A DNA stretch of 64,000 nt. Origin: Palsa-459 sp035937595. GTDB taxonomy: Bacteria > Actinomycetota > Acidimicrobiia > Acidimicrobiales > RAAP-2. The notes under the pieces are model-generated. The model was not told where the DNA came from and did no database searches. It saw only the letters and a program-made list of their open reading frames with translations. The stretch covers positions 1-64,000 of the forward strand of contig DASZHS010000068.1 in NCBI GenBank assembly GCA_035937595.1, given 5' to 3'. The translations under genes were made by a program, and so were the position numbers. Below are positions 41,030 through 48,636 of the stretch, piece by piece (position 1 is the first letter of the stretch; each line of letters starts with the position of its first letter).

Positions 41030-44000
41030 ATGGAGACCCGCGCCCCGGCGGTCGTCGCCGTCGTCGTGACGACGGGTCCCGCGCCCCTGCTGGGCACGAC
41101 GCTCCTCTCCCTGGCCGCCCAGGACTACGGGCAGGTCAGCGTCCTGGTGCTCGCCAACGGGGACCCGACGGGGGTCGAGGCCCTGGTCGCCGGGGCCGTC
41201 CCGTCCGGCTTCGTCCGGGTCCTCGAGGACAACACGGGGTTCGCCGCGACCTGCAACGAGGTCCTCGGGATGGTCGAGGGGGCAGCCTTCCTCTGCTTCT
41301 GCCACGACGACGTGGAGCTCGCCCCCGACGCGATCCACCAGATGGTCGAGGAGGCCTACCGCTCCAACGCCGGCATCGTCACCCCGAAGTTCGTCCGTCC
41401 CGAGGACCACCACGTGCTCTTGCACGTCGGGCTCAACGCGGACCGCTTCGGGGCCACCACCGAGCGGGTCGAGCCGGGCGAGGTCGACCAGGGCCAGCAG
41501 GACTCCGCGCGCGACGTCTTCGTGGCCCCCGGCGGGGTCACGCTCGTGCGCGCCGACCTCTTCGAGACGCTCGGCGGGTTCGACCCATCGATCGTGGCGA
41601 TGGGGGAGGACCTCGACCTCTGCTGGCGCGCCCAGGTCCTCGGCTCGCGCGTGGTCGTCGCGCACGCGGCGGTCGTCGTCCACCACGAGCTGCTGGCCAA
41701 CGGCACCCGCCAGCTGGCCGCGTCGGTCAAGGGTCACGGCGGGCGGACGCTCCAGGCGCTGACGCGGCGGCACCGGCTCGCGACCATGCTCACCTGCTAC
41801 GGGTGGCTCTACCTCATCGCCACGACGGCGGTCCTCGTGCTCTTGGAGCTCGCCGAGGTCCTCGTCGCGGCCTTCGGGCGCGACCGGGACCGGATCGGCG
41901 CGGTCGTCGGGTCGTGGCGGTGGTGCGTCTCGCGGCTGGGGACGCTGCGCCGGCGCCACCGCGCGCTCGCGCGCGCTCGGGGGCTCGACGACCGCGACGT
42001 CCGCCGCCTCCAGGTGGCGGGGGCGTCCCGGCTCCAGACCTTCGGCTCGCGGCTCGTCCACGAGGGCGTGGACGCCGCACGCGGGGCGCTCGTCCCCGCG
42101 GCGGTCGCCGCCGCGCAGGACGACGACGAGCACCTCGACCACACCGTCGGGTTCGGCGCCGCGTTCAGCGACGACGCGAGCTTCGACGAGCTCGACGACC
42201 TCGGCCGCCGCGAGAGCCGTCTCCACGTCGGGTTCCTCGCCACGTTCCCCACGCAGGTCGTCGTCGTCGGCGTCGCGGCGCTCGTCTTCGCGATCGGGGT
42301 GCGCAACCTGATCGCGTCGCACCTCCCGCTCGTCGGGCGGCTGGCGCCCCTCGACTCGTGGCGCTCTACGTGGGACCACTTCTTCGCCACGTGGTCCTCG
42401 ACCGGCGTCGGCACCGGCGCCCCCGGGATGCCCGGCTTCGGGGTGCTCGGGCTCGCCGGGACGCTCGCCTTCGGTCGGATGGGCGTGCTCCCGCGCGCCG
42501 TGCTCGTCTTCGCGATCCCGCTCGGCGCGCTCGGGATGTGGCGCCTGCTTCGGGAGGTGGGCTCCAACCGCGCGCGGATCGTCGGTGCCGTCGCCTTCGT
42601 CGCCGTCGCGCTCGGCCCGAACCTGGTCGCCGGCGGCCGCGTGGACGCGCTCGCGGTTTTCGCCGTGCTGCCGTTCCTCACGCGGCGGCTCCTGGTCGTG
42701 GCCCGCGTCCCGCCGTTCTTCCAAGGGGACCCGGCCGCGCGGCCCGGCCACCTCGAGGTGTCGTCGCGGTCGCGGCGGCTCCGCCAGCTCGTGGGCCTCG
42801 GCGCGCTCGAGGCCGTCCTCGTCGCGGTCGATCCCGCCGCCGGCGTGGCGTTCGTCGCCGCCGCCCTCGGGCTCTCGGCCGGCGGGTGGCTGGTGGGGGA
42901 CCGTCGTGCCGCCCACGTGCTCGGCCTCGCCCTCGGCGCGTCCATCGTCGCCGCGGCCCTCCTGCTCCCGCTCACCCTGGACACCCTGGGTGCGGGGAGC
43001 GCGGGGCTCAGCGTCTTCGGCGCGCCCTCCGGACCGTGGTCGCTGCCCGGTCTCGGCGGCCTCGTGCGGGGCGTGGTCGGGCCGTTCGGCGCGAGCCCGC
43101 TGTCGTGGCTGCTCCCGGGCGCGGCCCTCCTCGCGCTCGTCGTCGGGCGCGGCGAGCGCTTCGCCACGGCCGCCCGACTCGCCGGCATGGGGATCGCCTC
43201 GCTCGCCGTGGCCCTGCTCGTGGCCCGCCACCTCACCGGCCCGTTCGCGCCCGACGTCGCCACGCTCCTCGTGCCCTACGCGGTCGCCGTCGCGGGGCTC
43301 GTCGGCGTGGGCGTCGCCGCGTTCGAGCAGGACGTGGCGGCGGCCCAGTTCGGCTGGCGCCAGCTCGTCGCCGCGGTGACGATGCTCGTGATCGCCGTCG
43401 GCACGATCCCGTTCGTCGCCTCGGTCTCGACCGGCCGGTTCGACCTGCCCCAGCAGGGCTACGACGTCCAGCTCGGCAGCCTGCACCCGCCGACGACGGG
43501 GGGCTCGCGGACCCTGTGGCTCGGCGACCCCCGCTCGGTCCCGCTCGCGAGCTGGTCCATCGAGCCCGGTCTCGCCTACGCGACGGCGGCCAACGGGCTG
43601 CCGGGCGGCCAGACGGCCTTCGCGCCGCCCTCGAGCGGCGCGGCGGGCGTGCTGTCCGACGACGTCGTGACGGCGCTGCGCGGCCAGACGGTGCACCTCG
43701 GGCGGCTGCTCGCGACGGCCGGGATCGCCTACGTGGTCGTCGTGACCGCGACCGCGCCGTCCCTGCAGGGCAACCAGCACCCGATCGACACGCCGCCGCC
43801 GGCGGACCTGCTCCCGGCGCTGCGCCGCCAGCTCGACCTCGCCGCGGTCCCCCTCGCCGGCGGCGCCGCGGTGTTCGCCAACACGGCGTGGCGCGGCATC
43901 GTGGCGGAGCGCCCCCAGCCGCTCGACCCGGCCGCGGCGCCGGGCAGCGCCGCCGCCACGAAGGACTGGACGCCCGCCCTCGGCTCGACGTCGTGGACCG

Positions 44001-44362
44001 GGGCGGTCGCCAAGGGCACGCTGCTCGCGGGGCTCGCGCCGGCGGGCGACTTCACGGCGGTGCTGGGCGCGACGACGCTGCCGCGCAGCGACGCCTTCGG
44101 GTGGGCGTCGTCGTGGCGGGTCCCCGCCGCGGGGACCGCCCAGCTCACGCTCGACGCGTGGCCGCTCAACGGCGCGCTCGCGACCCTGGTCCTGGTCCTG
44201 TGGCTCGCGGCCGCCGCGCTCGTCGTCGGCCCCGAGCGCCTCGCGCGCGCGCGACGGGCCCTGCGCCCGCGCCGTGCCCCGACGCCCGACGCGGACCCCG
44301 TCGACCCGGGCGCGGCGCCGGTCGCCGCGATCGCGCCGGTCGCCGCCGAGGTGGCCGAGTGA
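41030..44362 (+). CDS. Giant membrane glycosyltransferase (GT2 domain fused to a polytopic region)
   Basis: An 1110-residue protein. Residues 1-240 are a GT-A fold: VAVVVTTGPAPLLGTTLLSLA, LEDNTGFAATCNEVL, CFCHDDVELAPDA (DD metal motif), GGFDPSIVAMGEDLDLCWRAQ. Hydrophobic segments follow from about residue 250, then a cytosolic loop and about ten helices (for example VVVVGVAALVFAIGV), a large extracytoplasmic domain, and a last helix (ATLVLVLWLAAAALVVG) before an Ala/Pro/Asp tail. It probably adds a sugar to a lipid-linked or arabinogalactan-like wall polymer. The downstream DUF5719 gene overlaps by 4 nt. Confidence 0.8.
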   Translation: METRAPAVVAVVVTTGPAPLLGTTLLSLAAQDYGQVSVLVLANGDPTGVEALVAGAVPSGFVRVLEDNTGFAATCNEVLGMVEGAAFLCFCHDDVELAPDAIHQMVEEAYRSNAGIVTPKFVRPEDHHVLLHVGLNADRFGATTERVEPGEVDQGQQDSARDVFVAPGGVTLVRADLFETLGGFDPSIVAMGEDLDLCWRAQVLGSRVVVAHAAVVVHHELLANGTRQLAASVKGHGGRTLQALTRRHRLATMLTCYGWLYLIATTAVLVLLELAEVLVAAFGRDRDRIGAVVGSWRWCVSRLGTLRRRHRALARARGLDDRDVRRLQVAGASRLQTFGSRLVHEGVDAARGALVPAAVAAAQDDDEHLDHTVGFGAAFSDDASFDELDDLGRRESRLHVGFLATFPTQVVVVGVAALVFAIGVRNLIASHLPLVGRLAPLDSWRSTWDHFFATWSSTGVGTGAPGMPGFGVLGLAGTLAFGRMGVLPRAVLVFAIPLGALGMWRLLREVGSNRARIVGAVAFVAVALGPNLVAGGRVDALAVFAVLPFLTRRLLVVARVPPFFQGDPAARPGHLEVSSRSRRLRQLVGLGALEAVLVAVDPAAGVAFVAAALGLSAGGWLVGDRRAAHVLGLALGASIVAAALLLPLTLDTLGAGSAGLSVFGAPSGPWSLPGLGGLVRGVVGPFGASPLSWLLPGAALLALVVGRGERFATAARLAGMGIASLAVALLVARHLTGPFAPDVATLLVPYAVAVAGLVGVGVAAFEQDVAAAQFGWRQLVAAVTMLVIAVGTIPFVASVSTGRFDLPQQGYDVQLGSLHPPTTGGSRTLWLGDPRSVPLASWSIEPGLAYATAANGLPGGQTAFAPPSSGAAGVLSDDVVTALRGQTVHLGRLLATAGIAYVVVVTATAPSLQGNQHPIDTPPPADLLPALRRQLDLAAVPLAGGAAVFANTAWRGIVAERPQPLDPAAAPGSAAATKDWTPALGSTSWTGAVAKGTLLAGLAPAGDFTAVLGATTLPRSDAFGWASSWRVPAAGTAQLTLDAWPLNGALATLVLVLWLAAAALVVGPERLARARRALRPRRAPTPDADPVDPGAAPVAAIAPVAAEVAE

Positions 44363-45783
44363 CCGCGGCGCCGCGGGCCACCCGCGTCCGCCGTGCGACG
44401 GCGCGCGCGGTGGTGCTGGTCCTCCTCGCGGGCGCGCTCGTGGTCCTCGCGGTGGTGTCCGCGTCGACGTCGCCGGCCGCGCCCGTCGCGGCCCCGTCGT
44501 CGGCCCAGACGGTGCGCGTGGGCACCGAGTCCTCGGCGTCGTTCTGCGGGGGGCTCGAGCACCGCCCGGGCATCGTCGCGAGCGAGGTCGCGATCGCGGA
44601 CCTCGCGGGGGTGCCGCGCACCCTCGAGGTGACGACGTCGAACGAGCGCGGTCGCGCGTCGCGGCGCCTCATCGCGGTGCGCCCCGGCCACGTCCTGCAC
44701 CTCGACCCCTCCAACCTGCTCGCCGGGTCGGTCGAGGCGATGACGATCGTCGCGGACGGCGGCGGCGTGGCGGCGACCGAGTCCATCTCGGGCGCCGGCG
44801 GCACGGCGGTCGCGCCCTGCGTCACCGTGGCGAGCCCGACCTGGGTCCTCACGGGCGGCTCGACCGAGGAGGGCCACAGCCTGTCGATCTCGGTGCTCAA
44901 CCCCTATGCGACCACCGCGCAGGTCACGGTCTCGTTCCTCACGCCGGCGGGCTTCGTCGAGCCGACGGCGTACCGGGGGCTCGACCTCGCCCCGCACCAG
45001 CTCGACGTGCTCACCGTGAAGGACGTGGCCCCGAAGCAGGCGCCCATCACGACCGACGTCGTCACGACGTTCGGCAGCGTCGTCGCCTTCGCGGTCGGGC
45101 GGTCGACGAGCGGCGTGGCGTCGCTCTCGCTCCTGCCGGGCGCGCCCGCCCCGGCGCTCGCCGCCACCTTCCCGCTCACGCCGAATTTCGCGGGCGCGAC
45201 CTCCCGGCTGGTGCTCGCGAACCTCGGCGCGACCACCGTGTCGGCGACCGTGCGCACCACGTGGTCGCCCGGGTGCGGCACCCACTGCGCGGCCCCCGAC
45301 GCCGTCTCGGTCAGCCCCGGCGGGACCACCGCGCTGCAGGTGGCCCCGTCGAGCCGCGCGCCGACCGGGGTCGTCGTCGCGACCTCGCTCACCGCGTCGC
45401 CCCCCGGGCTCGTCGTCGTCCAGGACGTGGTGAGCCCGACGAGCGGCGGCCAGTCCGCCGCGCTCGACGACCCGAGCGGCGTGGGCGCGACGCGGCTCGT
45501 GCTCGTCGACCCCACCCCGTCGCGCTTCGAGCGCGTCGTCATGGCGAACAACGGCGACGTCGCCGTGACAGTCACCCTCGAGGCCGTCGGCCCGAACGGC
45601 GTGCGCGTCGGGCGGTCGGTGGGCGTGGCGCCGCACGCCGTGACGGTCGTGAACGGGCGACGGCTCCCCCGGCTGACCGGCGGGGTCCTCGAGCTGGTGG
45701 CGACGGGGCCGATCTTCGCGACGGGCGAGCTCAGAGGCGCCCTCCTCGGCTCGGACCTGCTGCCCGCCGCCCCGATCGCCTGA
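44359..45783 (+). CDS. DUF5719 exported protein
   Basis: A 474-residue protein with an N-terminal anchor (AVVLVLLAGALVVLAVVSAS) and a repetitive all-beta ectodomain (LSISVLNPYATTAQVTVSFLTPAGFVEPTAY, SRLVLANLGATTVSATVRTTW, ERVVMANNGDVAVTVTLEAVG). This is the DUF5719 family that accompanies the giant GT2 gene in Actinobacteria; cysteines are few (FCGG, APC, PGCGTHC). I infer an accessory role on the outer face for the transferase. GTG start overlaps the upstream TGA. Confidence 0.72.
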   Translation: MTAAPRATRVRRATARAVVLVLLAGALVVLAVVSASTSPAAPVAAPSSAQTVRVGTESSASFCGGLEHRPGIVASEVAIADLAGVPRTLEVTTSNERGRASRRLIAVRPGHVLHLDPSNLLAGSVEAMTIVADGGGVAATESISGAGGTAVAPCVTVASPTWVLTGGSTEEGHSLSISVLNPYATTAQVTVSFLTPAGFVEPTAYRGLDLAPHQLDVLTVKDVAPKQAPITTDVVTTFGSVVAFAVGRSTSGVASLSLLPGAPAPALAATFPLTPNFAGATSRLVLANLGATTVSATVRTTWSPGCGTHCAAPDAVSVSPGGTTALQVAPSSRAPTGVVVATSLTASPPGLVVVQDVVSPTSGGQSAALDDPSGVGATRLVLVDPTPSRFERVVMANNGDVAVTVTLEAVGPNGVRVGRSVGVAPHAVTVVNGRRLPRLTGGVLELVATGPIFATGELRGALLGSDLLPAAPIA

Positions 45784-45786
45784 GGC

Positions 45787-47805
45787 TCAGCCCGCGGGGA
45801 TGGTGGGCGGCGCCCAGCTCGGTGCGCCCGTCGGCGCGGCCACGCCGTTCTGGGGCACCTCGCCGTTGGTGGGGGCGTCGTCGTCCGCCGGGCGCGCGGC
45901 CGGCCGCAGCGAGGAGCCGACCGTGCGGCCGTCGGCGTAGACGGGGCGGCCGAACGCCTCGTCGACGAGCCGCCCGACGGTCTCGCCGTCGAGCGTCTCG
46001 CTCTCCAAGAGGGCGTGGGCGACCGCGTCGAGCCCGCGGCGGTGCTGGGTGAGCAGGTCGATCGCGCGCGCCTCCTGCTCGCGCAGGATGCGCTCGACCT
46101 CGTCGTCGATGACCTTGGACGTGTCGTCGGAGTAGTCCCTCGTGTGGATCAGGTCCTCGCCCAAGAAGACCTGGCCCTGCGAGCCCCACGCCATCGGGCC
46201 GATCTCCTTCGACATGCCCCACTCGCGGACCATGCGCCGCGCGAGCTCGGTGTTGCGGACGAGGTCGTCGGCCGCACCGGTCGACAGGTCGCCGTAGACG
46301 AGCAGCTCGGCCACGCGGCCGCCCATGCGCACGCACAGGTCGTCCTCGAGCTTCTCGCGCGAGTAGATGTGGCGGTCCTCTGCGGGGAGCTGCATCGTCA
46401 CGCCGAGCGCGAGCCCCCTCGGGATGATCGTGATCTTGTGCAGGGGGTCCGCCTCGTGCAGCACGTAGGCGAGGAGGGCGTGGCCGCCCTCGTGGAAGGC
46501 GACGCGCTCGCGCTCGGCGGCGCCGAGGACGACCGAGTCGCGCTGCTGGCCCATGAGCACCCGGTCGCGCGCGTTCTCGAAGTCCTCCATCGAGATCTCC
46601 TTGGCGCCCCGCCGCACCGCGTGCAGGGCCGCCTCGTTGACCAGGTTGGCGAGGTCCGCGCCGCTCATGCCGGGCGTCCCGCGCGCGACCATGTCGAGGT
46701 CGACGTCGGGGCTCATCCGCTTGTTCTTCGAGTGGATCCGCAGGATCGGCAGCCGCTCGTCGAGGTCGGGGAGCGGGACGACGATCTGTCGGTCGAACCG
46801 GCCCGGGCGGAGCAGCGCCGTGTCGAGCACGTCAGGGCGGTTGGTCGCGCCGATCATGACGACGCCCTCGGCGGTGTCGAACCCGTCCATCTCGGACAGC
46901 ATCTGGTTGAGCGTCTGCTCCCGCTCGTCGTGGCCGCCGCCCAGCCCCGCGCCGCGCTTGCGGCCGATGGAGTCGATCTCGTCGACGAAGATGATCGCGG
47001 GCGCCTCCTTGCGCGCGGTCTGGAACAGGTCGCGCACGCGGCTCGCGCCCACGCCGACGAACATCTCCATGAAGTCCGACCCGCTGACCGAGAGGAACGG
47101 CACGCCGGCCTCGCCGGCGACCGCGCGTGCGAGCATCGTCTTGCCCGTGCCCGGCGGACCGATCAGGAGCACCCCCTTCGGGATCTTCGCCCCGATCTCC
47201 TTGAAGCGGGTCGGGTTCTTCAGGAAGTCCACGACCTCGGAGATCTCCTGTTTGACCCCGTGGTAGCCCGCGACGTCCTCGAACGTCGTCGTCGGGCGGT
47301 CCTCGCTGAACAGCTTGGCCTTGGAGCGCCCGATCGACATGATCCCGGTCATCTGGGACCGGGTCTGGCGCCCGATCAGGATCACCATCAGGATCAGCAG
47401 CCCCGCGAGGAAGATGTAGGGGAGCAGCGTCCCGAGCAGCGAGCTGGACGGGTTGGCGTACTGGACCGAGACCCCCTCGCGCTGGAGGGTGGCCATGTCG
47501 TCCTGGTTGCTCGGGACGGGCCCCGTGGTCTGGTAGGCCACGCCGCCCTTGAGCTTGCCGGTGATCGTGCCGTCGGAGTTGTTCACGGTCGCGTTGACGA
47601 TCTCGCCGGCCTTCGCGTCGCTCTTGAAGGACGAGTACGTGAGGGTCATGGCCTTCGGGTTGCCGACGCCGCGCGCCAGCAGGATGAACGCGAGGACGAC
47701 GACCACCGCGCCGACGTACAGCCACCTGCGCCGCGGGTCCGTCGTCGGCGTCCGTGGCGCGCCGCCGTCGGGCACCGGGCGGGGTGCGTCATCGGGAGAG
47801 GGCAT
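45787..47805 (-). CDS. ftsH: ATP-dependent zinc metalloprotease FtsH
   Basis: A 672-residue membrane AAA protease: two N-terminal helices (about 30-45 and 124-145) flank an extracytoplasmic FtsH_ext domain; AAA module has GPPGTGKT (216-223), VDEIDSIGRKRG and GATNRPDVLDTALLRPGRFDR; the protease has HEGGH (HExxH, near residue 437) and a downstream Asp. The C-terminal tail is Pro/Ala-rich. It degrades misassembled membrane proteins. The promoter is leaderless (TAGCAT, 6 nt, ATG 47805). Confidence 0.96.
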   Translation of the reverse strand: MPSPDDAPRPVPDGGAPRTPTTDPRRRWLYVGAVVVVLAFILLARGVGNPKAMTLTYSSFKSDAKAGEIVNATVNNSDGTITGKLKGGVAYQTTGPVPSNQDDMATLQREGVSVQYANPSSSLLGTLLPYIFLAGLLILMVILIGRQTRSQMTGIMSIGRSKAKLFSEDRPTTTFEDVAGYHGVKQEISEVVDFLKNPTRFKEIGAKIPKGVLLIGPPGTGKTMLARAVAGEAGVPFLSVSGSDFMEMFVGVGASRVRDLFQTARKEAPAIIFVDEIDSIGRKRGAGLGGGHDEREQTLNQMLSEMDGFDTAEGVVMIGATNRPDVLDTALLRPGRFDRQIVVPLPDLDERLPILRIHSKNKRMSPDVDLDMVARGTPGMSGADLANLVNEAALHAVRRGAKEISMEDFENARDRVLMGQQRDSVVLGAAERERVAFHEGGHALLAYVLHEADPLHKITIIPRGLALGVTMQLPAEDRHIYSREKLEDDLCVRMGGRVAELLVYGDLSTGAADDLVRNTELARRMVREWGMSKEIGPMAWGSQGQVFLGEDLIHTRDYSDDTSKVIDDEVERILREQEARAIDLLTQHRRGLDAVAHALLESETLDGETVGRLVDEAFGRPVYADGRTVGSSLRPAARPADDDAPTNGEVPQNGVAAPTGAPSWAPPTIPAG

Positions 47806-47811
47806 CGGCCC

Positions 47812-47817
47812 ATGCTA
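47812..47817 (-). promoter_or_regulatory. -10 element TAGCAT of ftsH (leaderless)
   Basis: TAGCAT on the minus strand, 6 nt, ATG 47805. It faces TAGCGT of the divergent protease gene 40 bp away. Confidence 0.5.
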
Positions 47818-47857
47818 CGGGGCAGCCACACGCCACTGGACGCGAACCATGCGCAGG

Positions 47858-47863
47858 TAGCGT
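47858..47863 (+). promoter_or_regulatory. -10 element TAGCGT of the CPBP gene
   Basis: TAGCGT, 8 nt, ATG 47872. Confidence 0.45.
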
Positions 47864-47871
47864 CGAGTCCG

Positions 47872-48636
47872 ATGGCTGCGCCGCCGACGCTCCAGCCGGC
47901 GGACGCGCGCGATCGCCTCGGTCCAGCGACGAGCAGGGACGCGTGGCGCTGGCTCCTCGCCGCTGCCTTCGGCCTCGTGCTGGGCGCGGCGCTGTCGGCC
48001 GTGCTCGAGACTCTCGTCGCGTGGGTCGCCGGCACGCCCGGCGGGGCGCGCGCGCTCGCGGCCAGGACCAGCCCGCCCGTGTGGATCGTCTGCGCCGAGC
48101 TCCTCGGGCTGTGGGCCGGGTTCCTCGCCGCCGTCGTCGTGGTCACCCGGTCGGGCCGTCGTGTCGGCCTCGCCTTCTCGAACCACGACGTGTGGTTCCT
48201 CTTCTTGGGCATGGCGCTGCAGGCGATCGTCTCGCTCGCCTACCAAGGGGTCCGCGTGCCGTCGTCCAGCCGCGGGACCGACCAGCTCCTGGGCGGCGGC
48301 ACCGGGTGGCTCCTGCTGATCCCCGCGTTCATGACCGTCGTGCTCGCCCCGCTTTTCGAGGAGCTGTACTTCCGAGGGGTGCTCCTCCGCGGCCTGCTGG
48401 GCGTCTGGCGGACGCGCCTGGCGATCGTCGGCGTCGCCGGCTCGGTGCTCGTCGACTCGGCGCTGTTCGGCGTGGCGCACCTGGGCTCGGACGCGTGGAT
48501 CCAGCTGCCCGGGCTCGTGGCGCTCGGGGTGATCCTGTGCGTCCTCGCCATCCGCTCGGGGCGGCTCGGGCCGTCGATCCTCACCCACGCCGGGTTCAAC
48601 CTGCTGGCCGTCGTGGTCTTCGCGGGGCAGCGGTGA
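47872..48636 (+). CDS. CPBP family intramembrane glutamic endopeptidase
   Basis: A 254-residue polytopic protein with the ABI/CPBP motifs: APLFEELYFRGVLLRGLL (EExxxR), FGVAHLG (His) and ILTHAGFNLLAV (second His/Asn). It is related to Rce1-type CAAX proteases. Substrate unknown. It is divergent from ftsH, an arrangement that suggests shared membrane-protein quality control, and overlaps the following large membrane-protein gene by GTGA. Confidence 0.88.
   Translation: MAAPPTLQPADARDRLGPATSRDAWRWLLAAAFGLVLGAALSAVLETLVAWVAGTPGGARALAARTSPPVWIVCAELLGLWAGFLAAVVVVTRSGRRVGLAFSNHDVWFLFLGMALQAIVSLAYQGVRVPSSSRGTDQLLGGGTGWLLLIPAFMTVVLAPLFEELYFRGVLLRGLLGVWRTRLAIVGVAGSVLVDSALFGVAHLGSDAWIQLPGLVALGVILCVLAIRSGRLGPSILTHAGFNLLAVVVFAGQR

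Noticed and set aside
40502..43780. 1092-codon minus-strand frame opposite the giant glycosyltransferase
   Set aside because: Arg/Glu/Gly/Asp-rich without domain signals; the plus-strand GT2 signature is clear.
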